Part shown: positions 1 through 8,849 of the stretch, in pieces
How positions within the stretch are numbered: the stretch's first letter is position 1
Layout of the letters: every line of letters begins with the position of its first letter
DNA from: Agrococcus sp. Marseille-Q4369
GTDB taxonomy: Bacteria; Actinomycetota; Actinomycetes; Actinomycetales; Microbacteriaceae
Length of the DNA: 64,000 nt
Assembly: GCF_018308945.1 (NCBI RefSeq)
Contig: NZ_CP070501.1
Coordinates: forward strand, 1,054,001-1,118,000
Reading direction: 5' to 3'
The notes under the pieces: generated by a model
What the model was told of the DNA's origin: nothing
What the model saw: the letters and a program-made list of their open reading frames with translations, nothing else
The model's database searches: none
Made by a program: the position numbers and the translations under genes

Positions 1-754
1 GTCGCGGCTTCGCCCGCCGCGCCGTGTCGGGCCGCGGTTTCGGGCCGGTCAGTTGCTTGCCTGAAGCGGCCTCCTTCCGCTCCCGCTCCGCGACCCGCGA
101 CTCGTAGTCGCGCGCCTTCTCCCGCTCCAGCTCGTCCAGCGCGGCCCGAATCCGCTCGCGCCGGTCCCGGCCGCCGGACCATGCCGCGGGCAGCTCGTCG
201 CCGCGGCGATCGCCGAACAGGGCGTCCTCGGCCGCGTCGGTCTGCTCCGCCTCGTCGAGGATCTCGGCGGCGAGATCCTCGCGCGAGCGGTTCGCGAAGA
301 ACGACGCGTCCGCGGCGATCTTCGTCCCGTCGATCGCGATCATCCCCGCATCGACGATCCCCGCCTTCACGCAGAGCCCGAGCACCTGCCCGAACAGCGC
401 CGCGATCGCCTCCTGGTGCCGGGATCGGAACCGCGCCAGCGTCGCGTGATCCGGCGTCTGGTTCACCGCCAGCACGCGGTAGGCGACGTCCTCGACCAGC
501 TTCCGCTCGATGCGCCGAGAGGAGCGCTCGCCGGTGCAATAGGCGTAGAGCAACACGCCCAGCATCAGCGCCGGATCGTAGACCGCGCCGCCGCGACCAT
601 CGGCCGGGTACGACGCGTAGAACGCTGTGAGATCGAGCTCCGCGACCGTGTCCAGCACGAAGAACGCGAGGTGGTCTTCAGGGAGCCAATCCCGCACCGA
701 CGGCGGCATCAGGAACAGCTGATCGAGATCCCCAGAGCGCACGTTCACGGCCAT
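1..754 (-). CDS. IS1182-family transposase, C-terminus cut by window edge
   Basis: DDE transposase of an IS1182-like insertion sequence. The first 251 codons are present; the rest lies left of position 1. The N-terminus (MAVNVRSGDLDQLFLMPPSV) is the conserved N-terminal domain of these enzymes. Near residue 143 'AIDGTKIAADAS' carries the first catalytic Asp, followed by the usual Arg/Glu/Lys-rich helical stretch. The start is the ATG at 754-752. The inverted repeat of this end should lie a little above 754, but it cannot be confirmed without the other end. Codon use matches the chromosome, so nothing dates the insertion. Confidence 0.85.
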   Translation of the reverse strand, partial: MAVNVRSGDLDQLFLMPPSVRDWLPEDHLAFFVLDTVAELDLTAFYASYPADGRGGAVYDPALMLGVLLYAYCTGERSSRRIERKLVEDVAYRVLAVNQTPDHATLARFRSRHQEAIAALFGQVLGLCVKAGIVDAGMIAIDGTKIAADASFFANRSREDLAAEILDEAEQTDAAEDALFGDRRGDELPAAWSGGRDRRERIRAALDELEREKARDYESRVAERERKEAASGKQLTGPKPRPDTARRAKPR

Positions 755-1229
755 GACCCATTCTCCCGCGACCCCTCCGCAGACCCACGCAGGCACGCCA
801 TTCATGCGACAGCCTCTCGTCTGCAGCTACCACCACCACGAGATCCACGCCGGCCGACTGCGAGTCGAGCGAGCAGGACCGCGGCCCGGCCAATGGCGCA
901 TCGTGCCCGAGCTCCAGCCCGCCCGCACCCGCACCGCGGCCCTTTCGTTCGCCGGCCTCTCGTTCGCGGGCCTGCAGACACCGCCCGAGCAGCCGCGAAG
1001 CCTCGAAGCAGCCGCACCGGCACCGCTCGCGGTGAAGCTGCCCGAGCTCCCCGAGCCCGGCGGCGAGCCGGCGGTCGAGCCATCCGCCCGACCACCTCGG
1101 CGCCGTCGACGCCCGCCCATGCTGACCGAGCGCCGCCTCCGCGCGCTGCTCGAGCGGCACGGTCGTGCTCGGGAGCATCGAGCACGCGCCGACGTCTTGC
1201 CGAGACCGGGGCTCGTGCTCCGCCGCTGA
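753..1229 (+). CDS. Hypothetical Pro/Arg-rich protein
   Basis: Open frame of 158 codons whose start overlaps, on the opposite strand, the transposase start; a second ATG is at 804. From about codon 18 onward third positions are mostly G/C, as in real genes here, which argues for coding. The product is rich in Pro, Arg and Ala, with no signal peptide, membrane segment or motif I recognise. It fills the gap between the insertion sequence and the hydrolase end at 1238. It could also be a chance frame or a remnant interrupted by the insertion sequence. Confidence 0.3.
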   Translation: MTHSPATPPQTHAGTPFMRQPLVCSYHHHEIHAGRLRVERAGPRPGQWRIVPELQPARTRTAALSFAGLSFAGLQTPPEQPRSLEAAAPAPLAVKLPELPEPGGEPAVEPSARPPRRRRRPPMLTERRLRALLERHGRAREHRARADVLPRPGLVLRR

Positions 1230-1237
1230 GCAGCGGT

Positions 1238-2308
1238 TCAGCCGGCGGCGACGGTCCCGTCGTGCGCCTCGATGTGGCGCAGGAACGCCTCGCGGAACCG
1301 CTCCGGCTCCTCGATGTGGGGCGAGTGGCCCGCCGTCTCGAAGACGACCTCCTCGTACGAGCCGCCCGCCGCGGCGTACTCGTCGAGCACTCGCCGCGTC
1401 TGCGCGATCATCGGCTGGGGCGGCGCCGCCTCCTCGCCCGGCCAGCCAGGAACGACGCCGTGCTTGCCGAGCGTGTTGAAGTCGAAGAACGACTCGTCCG
1501 AGACGATCGGGTCGTGCGCGCCACGCACCCACAGGATCGCAGGCTTGCGCTCGATGCCCACGATGCCGCTGAGGTCGAGGTGCACCGCCGACATCGTGTT
1601 GAGGATGCCGCGCGTGCCGGGCGCGAAGCCCGGCCACGACTCCGACGCGACCCCGTCGCCCGGCTGGTTGTCGAGCCCCGTCTTCGTCGAGAGCATCGAC
1701 TCGACCCAGAGGTCCTCGTGCTCGTCGGCGAAGCCGGGCGCGACGTAGCTCGAGCGGAAGACGCTCCGCGGGCTCGTCGGCGCCTCGTCGGTTGCGTCGC
1801 CCGCCTCGAGCCTCGCGACGAAGTCGGGGTTCGCTCCCCCGCCGCCGGTGCCCGCCGCATCCGGCGTGCAGCGCGAGCCGTCGAGCCGCGTGCCGAAGCC
1901 GTGCGGCGGCACGGGCGCCATGAGCGTCACCGAGCGGATGAGGTCGGGCCGGTCGAGCATGAGCTGCATGACGACGCCGCCGCCCATCGACCAGCTGAGC
2001 AGGTGCGCATCGGCGATGCCGAGCGCATCCATGACCGACGCGACGTCGTCGGCGAAGTCGCGAAGGCCCCGCGTCGCATCGACCGGCAGCGTCTCGCTGT
2101 CGCCGTAGCCGCGCAGGTCGATCGCGATCGACGGCCGCGGCAGGGCGAGCATGAGCGGCTGGAAGAAGAGCGACGACGACACGTTGCCGTGGATGAGCAC
2201 GACGGGTCGCTCATCCTCGCGCCCCGCGACCTCGCGGCGGACCACGGATGCGGCGAGCCGCTCCGTGCGGACGCTCGACTGCTCGATCCCCGCGAGGATC
2301 GTCGTCAC
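1238..2308 (-). CDS. Alpha/beta-fold hydrolase
   Basis: Cytoplasmic serine hydrolase of the alpha/beta fold, 356 residues. Visible elements are the oxyanion-hole HGN near residue 40, the nucleophile elbow 'SWSMGG' with Ser107, and the catalytic His in 'TAGHSPHIE' near residue 328. The GTG start at 2308 overlaps the stop of the CoA-transferase B gene by 4 bases (GTGA), so the two are translationally coupled. It is the last gene of the leftward ketone-body operon. A role releasing hydroxyacids from esters or oligomers would fit, but the substrate cannot be read from sequence. Confidence 0.85.
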   Translation of the reverse strand: MTTILAGIEQSSVRTERLAASVVRREVAGREDERPVVLIHGNVSSSLFFQPLMLALPRPSIAIDLRGYGDSETLPVDATRGLRDFADDVASVMDALGIADAHLLSWSMGGGVVMQLMLDRPDLIRSVTLMAPVPPHGFGTRLDGSRCTPDAAGTGGGGANPDFVARLEAGDATDEAPTSPRSVFRSSYVAPGFADEHEDLWVESMLSTKTGLDNQPGDGVASESWPGFAPGTRGILNTMSAVHLDLSGIVGIERKPAILWVRGAHDPIVSDESFFDFNTLGKHGVVPGWPGEEAAPPQPMIAQTRRVLDEYAAAGGSYEEVVFETAGHSPHIEEPERFREAFLRHIEAHDGTVAAG

Positions 2309-2934
2309 TCGAGGATCTCCGGCTCGGTCTTCGCGCGCACCTCCTCGATCGTCACGCCCGGCGCGAGCTCGACGAGCCGCAGCCCCTCGGGCGTCACGTC
2401 GAGCACCGCGAGGTCGGTGATGATGCGGTCGACGACGCCCTTGCCCGTGAGCGGCAGCGAGCACGCGTTCAGGATCTTCGCCGAGCCGTCCTTCGCCGTG
2501 TGCTCCATGAGCACGATGACCTTCGCGGCGCCGTGCACGAGGTCCATCGCGCCGCCGGGGCCCTTGACCATCTTGCCGGGGATCATCCAGTTGGCGATGT
2601 CGCCCGAGGCCGACACCTGCATCGCGCCGAGGATCGCGGCGTCGATCTTGCCGCCGCGGATCATCGCGAACGACGTCGCCGAGTCGAAGAACGACGTGCC
2701 CGGGAGCGTCGTCACGGTCTCCTTGCCGGCGTTGATGAGGTCGGGGTCGACCGCATCCTCGGTCGGGTAGGGCCCGACGCCCAGGATGCCGTTCTCGCTC
2801 TGCAGCACGACGGTCACGTCGTCGGGCACGTAGTTCGGCACGAGCGTCGGCAGCCCGATGCCGAGGTTGACGTACATGCCGTCCTCGAGCTCCTTCGCTG
2901 CGCGCGCGGCCATCTCGTTGCGGGTCAGTGCCAT
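2305..2934 (-). CDS. scoB: 3-oxoacid CoA-transferase subunit B
   Basis: Beta subunit of a family I CoA-transferase, most like succinyl-CoA:3-oxoacid transferase, which activates acetoacetate to acetoacetyl-CoA; 209 residues. The '[10 protein letters not shown]' motif holds the nucleophile Glu47 that forms the glutamyl-CoA intermediate. The ATG at 2934 is chosen because GAGAGGAG precedes it and the protein then starts like the family ([19 protein letters not shown]). It follows subunit A after 37 bases and overlaps the downstream hydrolase by 4. The symbol could also be pcaJ or atoA; the neighbouring hydroxybutyrate dehydrogenase favours ketone-body use. Confidence 0.9.
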   Translation of the reverse strand: MALTRNEMAARAAKELEDGMYVNLGIGLPTLVPNYVPDDVTVVLQSENGILGVGPYPTEDAVDPDLINAGKETVTTLPGTSFFDSATSFAMIRGGKIDAAILGAMQVSASGDIANWMIPGKMVKGPGGAMDLVHGAAKVIVLMEHTAKDGSAKILNACSLPLTGKGVVDRIITDLAVLDVTPEGLRLVELAPGVTIEEVRAKTEPEILE

Positions 2935-2971
2935 GGCTGGTCTCCTCTCGCCCGTCTCAGTCTTCTCGCGG

Positions 2972-3742
2972 TCAGTCTTCTCGCACCGTGCGGCGCTCGA
3001 TGCGCTTCTCGATGTCGGTGCCGACCTCGATGATCCGGTGCACGAACACGCCCGGCAGGTGCACCGCATCCGGGTCGATCTCGCCCGGCTCGACGAGCTC
3101 CTCCACCTGCGCGATGCAGATGCGCCCCGCCATCGCCGCGGGCGGCGAGAACTGGCGGGCGGCCTTGTTGAAGACGAGGTTGCCGTGCCGGTCGCCGCGC
3201 AGCGCGTGCACGAGCGAGAAGTCGGTCGTGATGGCCTCCTCGAGCACGAACTCCCGCGGCTCGCCGTCGACGTCGAACGTCGCGGTGGGCTTGGGGGCGG
3301 ATGCCTTGGCGACCGTGCCGTCGGCGTTGTACAGCTGCGGGAGCCCGCCCTCCTGCACCTGCGTGCCGACGCCCGTGCGCGTGTAGAACGCGGCGATGCC
3401 GGAGCCGCCGGCGCGGAGCTTCTCGGCGAGCGTGCCTTGCGGCGTGAGCTCGAGCTCGAGCTCGCCCGTGAGGTAGCGGCGCTCGAACTCCTTGTTCTCG
3501 CCGACGTAGGACGAGGTCATCTTGTCGATCTGGCCGCCGCGCAGCAGCAGGCCGAGCCCCCAGTCGTCGACGCCGCAGTTGTTCGAGACCACCCCCAGGT
3601 GCTTGACGCCCCGCTCCTCGAGCGCGCGGATGAGCGCCATCGGGTTGCCGGAGAGGCCGAAGCCGCCGACCGCGAGGGTCGCTCCGTCCTGGATGTCGGC
3701 GACAGCCTCCGCCGCCGAGCCGTAGGTCTTGTCGATCGCCAT
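2972..3742 (-). CDS. scoA: 3-oxoacid CoA-transferase subunit A
   Basis: Alpha subunit of the same CoA-transferase, 256 residues. The N-terminal CoA-binding stretch 'GGFGLSGNP' (residues 26-34) and the length match the family. The ATG at 3742-3740 shares one base with the stop of the upstream hydrolase gene (TGATG), so translation is coupled. With subunit B and the SDR upstream it gives the route 3-hydroxybutyrate to acetoacetate to acetoacetyl-CoA; a thiolase is not in this window. The pcaI/pcaJ alternative (3-oxoadipate) cannot be excluded by sequence reading alone. Confidence 0.9.
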   Translation of the reverse strand: MAIDKTYGSAAEAVADIQDGATLAVGGFGLSGNPMALIRALEERGVKHLGVVSNNCGVDDWGLGLLLRGGQIDKMTSSYVGENKEFERRYLTGELELELTPQGTLAEKLRAGGSGIAAFYTRTGVGTQVQEGGLPQLYNADGTVAKASAPKPTATFDVDGEPREFVLEEAITTDFSLVHALRGDRHGNLVFNKAARQFSPPAAMAGRICIAQVEELVEPGEIDPDAVHLPGVFVHRIIEVGTDIEKRIERRTVRED

Positions 3743-4686
3743 CAGCGTGCCCCTTCCGTGCGGGATCCCTGCCCCGCTGCCTGCAGGCGCGCGACGACGG
3801 CCGCGACCGCGTCGACGCCCGAGCCCATCAGGATCGTGTAGTGATTGGTGTCCTCGACGTCGTCGACCTCGAGTCCGGGCAGCCGCGACCGCCACGTCGC
3901 GAGCCACTCGTCATCGTAGAGGCCCGGCGATTCGTCGAACAGGCCGCGCGGGCTCCGCAGCAGCGCGATCGGCGCCTCGAGGGCCTCGAGGGCCTCGGTG
4001 TAGCCGCCGCGGCCGTCGAGCTCGACGAGGTTCGCGACGACCGCGTCGGGGTTCGCCGAGGGCCGCAGCGCGAAGCCCTCCGACTCCTCCCGCTCGTCGG
4101 GCACGAGGTCGTAGTCGACGTACTCCTCGATCGCCGGGCTCCAGTAGGGCCCGAAGGCCGGGTGCTGCCGCCAGAAGTCGCGGTAGGCGGCTGTGTCGGG
4201 GAACGTCATCCGCAGCCGCTCGATCGCCGGTCCGAGCACGTCCTCAGGGCTCAGGTCCGAGCCCTCGGGGGCTGGGCGCAGCGGCAGGCCGCCGTCGACG
4301 AGCACGAGCGACGCGACGAGCTCGGGATGGGCGCTCGCGAGCCGGGTCGCGACGTGGGCGCCCATCGAGTGGCCGACGATGATCGCTCGCGCGAAGCCTG
4401 CCGCGCGCATCGCCGCGGCGACGTCCTCGGCGTGCTGCACCATGCCGAACGGCGCGGGCAGCGCGCGCGAGCCGCCGCGGCCGCGCAGGTCGACGGCGAG
4501 CACGGGCGCGCCCAGGCGCTCGGCGAGCGGCGAGAACGAGCGGTGGTTGGCCGTGATCCCGTGGATGGCGACGACGGGCGTGCCCGGCGCATCCGCCCGC
4601 CACACGGTCGCGGCGAGCTCGCCGCCGTCGACGGCGACGCGCAGCGGCTGCTCCGCCGAGGCGGGTGCATCGGTCGCGGTCGTCAC
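3742..4686 (-). CDS. Alpha/beta-fold hydrolase
   Basis: A second alpha/beta hydrolase, 314 residues, not a close copy of the one at 1238. HG is at residues 42-43, the nucleophile is Ser107 in 'VGHSMGAH', and the likely catalytic His282 is in 'EDTNHYTIL'. The GTG start at 4686 overlaps the SDR stop by 4 bases. Its place between the dehydrogenase and the CoA-transferase suggests hydrolysis of a hydroxybutyrate ester or oligomer feeding the dehydrogenase; this is inferred from position only. Confidence 0.85.
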   Translation of the reverse strand: MTTATDAPASAEQPLRVAVDGGELAATVWRADAPGTPVVAIHGITANHRSFSPLAERLGAPVLAVDLRGRGGSRALPAPFGMVQHAEDVAAAMRAAGFARAIIVGHSMGAHVATRLASAHPELVASLVLVDGGLPLRPAPEGSDLSPEDVLGPAIERLRMTFPDTAAYRDFWRQHPAFGPYWSPAIEEYVDYDLVPDEREESEGFALRPSANPDAVVANLVELDGRGGYTEALEALEAPIALLRSPRGLFDESPGLYDDEWLATWRSRLPGLEVDDVEDTNHYTILMGSGVDAVAAVVARLQAAGQGSRTEGAR

Positions 4687-5429
4687 CGGGCGCTCCAGCC
4701 GCCATCCATGACGTACGAGGTGCCCGTGACCATGCCCGCGTGCGGGCCGGCGAGCCAGGTCGCGAGCGACGCGACCTCCTCGGGCTCGACGAGGCGCTTC
4801 ACGGCGGCCTCGGTGAGCATGACCTTCTCGAGCACGTCGGCCTCGGGGATGCCGTGCGTCTTCGCCTGGTCGGCGATCTGCGCCTCGACGAGCGCGGTGC
4901 GCACGTAGCCGGGGTTGATGCAGTTCGAGGTGACGCCGTGCGGGGCGCCCTCGAGCGCCGTGACCTTCGAGAGCCCCTCGAGCCCGTGCTTCGCGGCGAC
5001 GTAGGCCGACTTGAAGGCGGATGCGCGCAGGCCGTGCACGCTCGAGAGGTTGAGGATGCGGCCGAAGCCGCGCTCGTACATCCCCGGGAGCGCCGCGCGG
5101 ATGAGCAGGAACGGCGCCTCGAGCATGAGGGTGTGGATGCGCCGCCACATCTCGGGCTCGTAGCTCTCGATCGGGGCGACGCGCTGGATGCCCGCGTTGT
5201 TCACGAGGATGTCGGCCTCGAGCGAGAGCGACTCGAGCGAGGCGACGGCGAGGAGGTCGACCTCCCACGACTCGCCGCCGAGCTCGGTCGCGAGCGACTC
5301 GGCGGCGGCGGCGTCGCGGTCGGCGATCACCACGTGCGCGCCCTCCGCGGCGAACGAGCGGGCGATCGCGGCGCCGATGCCCGCGGCGCCGCCCGTGATG
5401 ACGGCCCTGCGGCCGGAGAGCGTGCTCAT
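4683..5429 (-). CDS. 3-hydroxybutyrate dehydrogenase-like SDR
   Basis: NAD(P)-dependent short-chain dehydrogenase, 248 residues. Cofactor motif 'TGGAAGIG' is at 12-19, 'NNAG' at 77-80, a catalytic Ser near 130 in 'NLSSVHG', and Tyr143/Lys147 in 'YVAAK'. The C-terminus 'MDGGWSAR' and the pairing with a CoA-transferase point to D-3-hydroxybutyrate dehydrogenase, oxidising 3-hydroxybutyrate to acetoacetate. The ATG at 5429 overlaps the TetR stop by 4 bases. The exact substrate is inferred. Confidence 0.85.
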   Translation of the reverse strand: MSTLSGRRAVITGGAAGIGAAIARSFAAEGAHVVIADRDAAAAESLATELGGESWEVDLLAVASLESLSLEADILVNNAGIQRVAPIESYEPEMWRRIHTLMLEAPFLLIRAALPGMYERGFGRILNLSSVHGLRASAFKSAYVAAKHGLEGLSKVTALEGAPHGVTSNCINPGYVRTALVEAQIADQAKTHGIPEADVLEKVMLTEAAVKRLVEPEEVASLATWLAGPHAGMVTGTSYVMDGGWSAR

Positions 5430-6091
5430 GAGTCCTCCTGGGTTGGAGCCGCGGTGGCGGCAGCGGTCAACTGCGACGGGGCGGTGCCGAGCGCGCGCTG
5501 CACGAACGCCACCATCTCGTCGAACACATCGTCGGGCACGGGTGTCGCGCCGGTGCCGTACGCGCCGTCGTCCCCCGTCGGCCACAGCACGTAGCGCATC
5601 CCGATCATCTCGCCGACGCCCATGAGCGCCCACGCGGCGACCTCGGGGTCGACGTCGCCGATCTCGCCGGCGGCGCGGGCGCGCTCGAGGCCCTCTCGGT
5701 AGCCCTCGACGATGCGCTCGTAGTGCGCGCGCATCGCGCCGGGCGAGACGAACTCGGCCTCGCGCACGACGCGGTAGAGCGCGGGGTGCTCGGCGGTGAA
5801 GGCGAAGAACTCGCGGAAGCCCTCGCGCTCGGCCTCGGCGCGGTTCGAGCCGCGCGCCGCGCCGTCGCTCATCGCCTTCCGCACGCGCCGGTTGAGGTCG
5901 TCGACGAGCTGCTCGAAGAGGTCGAGCTTCGACTCGAAGTAGAGGTAGAACGTGCCTTGCGCGACGCTCGCGCGCTCGGTGATGCGCGCGATCGAGGCGG
6001 CCTGGTAGCCCTGCTCGGCGAAGACGCCCTCGGCGGCCGCGAGCAGCTTCGCCTTCGTCTGCTCGCCGCGCTTCGTCCGCGGCTGGTTCAT
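5426..6091 (-). CDS. TetR/AcrR-family transcriptional regulator
   Basis: 221-residue repressor-type protein. The N-terminal helix-turn-helix (about residues 10-55) reads 'LLAAAEGVFAEQGYQAASIARITERA' in part, followed by 'GTFYLYFESK', the TetR signature. The C-terminal helical domain would bind the inducer, plausibly an acyl-CoA or hydroxyacid. It is cotranscribed with the genes it presumably controls, overlapping its neighbours by 4 bases on each side. Its operator is not visible in the window; the operon's original promoter may have been lost in the rearrangement seen just upstream. Confidence 0.9.
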   Translation of the reverse strand: MNQPRTKRGEQTKAKLLAAAEGVFAEQGYQAASIARITERASVAQGTFYLYFESKLDLFEQLVDDLNRRVRKAMSDGAARGSNRAEAEREGFREFFAFTAEHPALYRVVREAEFVSPGAMRAHYERIVEGYREGLERARAAGEIGDVDPEVAAWALMGVGEMIGMRYVLWPTGDDGAYGTGATPVPDDVFDEMVAFVQRALGTAPSQLTAAATAAPTQEDS

Positions 6092-7128
6092 GACACCGCT
6101 CCTTGCTGCTCGAGCGACGCGGCGAGCGCGCGGCGGAGCGGCTTGCCCGTGCTCGTGCGCGGGATGCCGTCGACGACCACGAAGCGCTTGGGGTGCTTGA
6201 AGTCGGCGATGCGGCCGTCGAGGTGCCCGCGCAGGTCCTCCTCGGTCGCCACCCCCTCGAGCACGAGCCACGCGACGACCTCCTCGCCCCAGCGCTCGCT
6301 CGGCACGCCCGCGACGGCCGCCTCGGCGACCGCGGGGTGCTCGAGCAGCGCGAGCTCGACCTCGATGGGCGCGATCGACTCGGCGCCCGAGCGCACGATG
6401 TCCTTCATCCGGTCGACGACGCGGATGCGGCCGGCCGCGTCGCGTTCGACGAGGTCGCCCGTGCGCAGCCACGACCCGCACCGCGCCTCGGCGGTCGCCT
6501 CGGGGTCGCGGAAGTAGCCCTGGAAGACGGCGGGCCCGCGCACGAGCAGCTCGCCGCGCCCCGGCGCCGACTGCACGCGGCCGTCGACGAGCAAGGCGAC
6601 GTCGACGTGCGGGTAGGGGCGGCCGGCGGTGCCGTCGTCGCCCTCGTCGCGCGCGAGCGAAACGTTCGGCGCCGCCTCGGTGAGCCCGTAGCCCTGCCGC
6701 ACGGGCACGCCGTGGCTGCGCAGCAGCTCGGTCGCGCGCGGGTCGAGCATGCCGCCGCCGACGATCGCGGCCTTGAGGCTCGAGAGGTCGCACGCGAGGA
6801 AGTCGGGGTGCTGGACGAGCGCGCGGTAGGTCGTCGGCACGCCCATGGTCGCGGTCACGCGGTGCCGCTCGTCGGCCTCGAGCACCTCGCCGGCGATCCC
6901 GAGCTCGCCCGCGGCGTCGACCCACACCCAGCGGAACGAGCCGCCGGTGCGCATGTCCATCTCGCACACGGGGAACACGGGGAACTCGGTCTCGGGGTCG
7001 GGGCCGAGCAGCCACGAGCGCACGATCTCGGGCTCGGTGTAGGCCCGCCAGACCTCGGCGGCCGGGGCGCGGAAGTCGCGCTCGTAGGCGATGGAGGTGT
7101 CGTCGGGCATGGTGAATCGGGTCTTCAT
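6088..7128 (-). pseudogene. Fusion of SRPBCC N-terminus to acyl-CoA synthetase C-terminus
   Basis: One open frame of 346 codons made of two unrelated halves. Residues 1 to about 90 are the start of an SRPBCC (AHSA1-like) protein (MKTRFTMPDD; 'FRAPAAEVWRAYTEPE'; 'MDMRTGGSFRWVW'). From about 94 on it is the C-terminal half of an AMP-forming acyl-CoA synthetase: 'GVPTTYRAL', 'GYGLTEAAP', 'GDLVERDAAGR', 'PRTSTGKPLRR'. The join is near 6846-6867. The synthetase lacks its ATP-binding P-loop (SSGTTGxPK-type) region and the SRPBCC part lacks its C-terminal half, so neither activity is expected. An AAGGAG ribosome site precedes the ATG, 2 bases after arsR. The likely cause is a large in-frame deletion; an assembly join is the alternative. 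Confidence 0.8.
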
Positions 7129-7130
7129 GG

Positions 7131-7487
7131 TCACTCCTTGTCGCTTCCCGACTGGAGGTGCGACTCGAGGCGGTCGCGTCGGGCATCGACCTGGACCTCG
7201 AACTGCGAGACGAAGACGGCAGCGCGGATGAGCGGCGCGAGCTCGATGATGCGGGGGATGCGCTGCGCGTCGCGCTCGGCTCGGACGAGGCCGGCCTCCT
7301 CGAGCACCTTGCAGTGCTTCGAGACGGCCGGCTGGCTGAGCCCGGCGAGCGCGGTGAGCTCGGTGACGGTCGCGGGCCCCGACCGCAGCCGCAGCAGGAT
7401 GCGGCGGCGAGTGCGGTCGGAGAGCGCTGCGAAGATGCGGTCGAGCTGCTCGTCGTCGAGCCGCTGCTCTCGCATTTCCATCACCAC
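7131..7487 (-). CDS. ArsR-family winged-helix repressor
   Basis: 118-residue helix-turn-helix protein of the ArsR type that usually sits before an SRPBCC gene: 'LDRIFAALSDRTRRRILLRL', then 'GLSQPAVSKHCKVLEEAGLV' as recognition helix and wing. No metal-binding Cys cluster is seen. ATG codons occur at 7487, 7481 and 7475; the first lies about 15 bases from the predicted transcript start. It probably represses its own promoter. After the rearrangement downstream, that promoter also reads into the TetR/SDR/CoA-transferase genes. Confidence 0.88.
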   Translation of the reverse strand: MVMEMREQRLDDEQLDRIFAALSDRTRRRILLRLRSGPATVTELTALAGLSQPAVSKHCKVLEEAGLVRAERDAQRIPRIIELAPLIRAAVFVSQFEVQVDARRDRLESHLQSGSDKE

Positions 7488-7508
7488 CCAGTTCTATAAC
7501 CACCTAGC

Positions 7509-7537
7509 AATGTACGACTGCGCGACCGACACGTCAA
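7509..7537 (-). promoter_or_regulatory. Sigma-70 type promoter for arsR and the downstream operon
   Basis: Reading leftward, TTGACG (7537-7532) and TACATT (7514-7509) are separated by exactly 17 bases, a good housekeeping promoter. The transcript would start near 7502, 15 bases before the first arsR ATG. It is the only obvious promoter for the eight tightly packed genes down to 1238. Confidence 0.6.
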
Positions 7538-7549
7538 GAGGCGGATGCG

Positions 7550-8710
7550 TCACTCGCTCGGCGTCGTCGCGGGGCGTTCGCGCTCCCCCGCGGCTCGCGT
7601 CGCCGCGGCGCCGACGAGCCGCTCGAGCGGTCCGCGACTGCGCGTCACCGCGAGGATCGCGCCGATCGCGATCGCGATGCCGAGCTGCGCCGCCCACGCG
7701 CCCCAGCCGAGCGAGAGCTCCGGCTCGGCGAGCGCGAGCGTCGAGAGCAGCACGACGTGCACGACGTAGATCGTGAGGGGCGCGGCGCCGGCGGCGCGGA
7801 GCGGCTCGAGCACGCGGAGCGCGGCAGCCGGGAGGGATGTCGCGAGCAGGCCGAGGAGCGCGATCGCGACGAGCCCGATGCCGACGGTGCGTGCCATGTC
7901 GGCGGGGGTGCCGGTGTGGGGCGCGGCGACGAGCTGCCAGGCGGGCTCGGCGCCTTGCGCGGCACCGTAGCCGTTCATGAGGATCGAGTCGCGCACCGCC
8001 GCGACCGGCAGCTCGAGCACCGTCTCGGCGACGAGCCGCAGGCCGAGCTCGCTCGCCGCGACGCCGGCCGCGATGAGCGCCGCGCCGATCGCACCGATCG
8101 CGGCGAGCGCCCGCCGCTCGCGGCCCCGCGCGCGGGCGGCGAGCAGCGCGCGGGCGAGGAGCATGCCGATCAGCAGGTACGCGAGCCAGGTCACGACCGG
8201 GTAGACGCCCGTGAGCACGACGTCGACCGCGGCGGCGAGCAACGCGTCGCCGGGCCCCTCGGGCTCGACGAGCTCAGCGGGCAGGCTCTCGCGGGCGATC
8301 GCCGCGAGCGAGCCGCCCGCCGCCCACAGCGCCGCCGCGAGCGCGGCGATCGCCCACGACGGCAGCGTCAGCAGCAGCCCGGCGAGCGCGATGGAGACGC
8401 CGAAGGGCACGAGCACGACGAAGACCGCGGTCGCGAGCGGCGCCACGAGGACGCCGAGCACGGCGACGACCGCGCCGCGCGCGAGCGTCGAGCGGATCGC
8501 GCCCCGCCGATCCCCCGCCGCGAGCCGCTGCCGCGCGGCGAGCACGACGCTCACACCGCCCAGCACGGCGAACAGCGTCGACGGCGGTCCGTCGACGAGT
8601 GCGACGACGCCCGGCGCCGGCTCTTCCCAGAGGACGGTGTGCGCCGCCATCATCCCCGCGACGGCCGCGAGCCGCGCGAGGTCGATGCCCACGAGTCGCG
8701 TGCCGGCCAC
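7550..8710 (-). CDS. Multi-pass membrane protein, DUF1624/DUF418-like acyltransferase family
   Basis: About 386 residues with roughly ten hydrophobic segments. The N-terminus 'RLVGIDLARLAAVAGMMAAH' and C-terminal 'PLTIYVVHVVLL' resemble the membrane proteins annotated as heparan-alpha-glucosaminide N-acetyltransferase-like or DUF418. Such proteins are thought to acylate cell-envelope or exported molecules, but the substrate is unknown. The start is uncertain: GTG at 8710 is used here, and an in-frame GTG at 8728 lies 8 bases after a TAGCTC box. The gene is upstream of arsR on the same strand but is separated from it by that gene's own promoter. Confidence 0.75.
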   Translation of the reverse strand: MAGTRLVGIDLARLAAVAGMMAAHTVLWEEPAPGVVALVDGPPSTLFAVLGGVSVVLAARQRLAAGDRRGAIRSTLARGAVVAVLGVLVAPLATAVFVVLVPFGVSIALAGLLLTLPSWAIAALAAALWAAGGSLAAIARESLPAELVEPEGPGDALLAAAVDVVLTGVYPVVTWLAYLLIGMLLARALLAARARGRERRALAAIGAIGAALIAAGVAASELGLRLVAETVLELPVAAVRDSILMNGYGAAQGAEPAWQLVAAPHTGTPADMARTVGIGLVAIALLGLLATSLPAAALRVLEPLRAAGAAPLTIYVVHVVLLSTLALAEPELSLGWGAWAAQLGIAIAIGAILAVTRSRGPLERLVGAAATRAAGERERPATTPSE

Positions 8711-8744
8711 GGCACCATCGTGCCGCACGCGCGGTGGAGCTAGG

Positions 8745-8770
8745 GGCGGAGACCCTTTCGGGTCTCCGCC
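8745..8770. terminator. Perfect 11-bp hairpin, terminator-like
   Basis: GGCGGAGACCC and its complement flank a TTTC loop. It lies between glpX (ending leftward at 8995) and the membrane protein gene starting at 8710. It has no T-run, as is common for actinobacterial terminators. Confidence 0.5.
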
Positions 8771-8849
8771 GCGACCCCAGCGCCGACGCCCGTCTCGGGC
8801 GTCGGACGGCGACTCACGCATTCGCGACTCAGGCTGCTCTCGTGCCACG

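Noticed and set aside
416-2770. 784-codon open frame on the + strand across the first operon
   Set aside because: It is antisense to the transposase, hydrolase and CoA-transferase genes; the product is Arg/His/Ala-rich with no family features. Such frames arise from high GC in the third position of the opposite strand.
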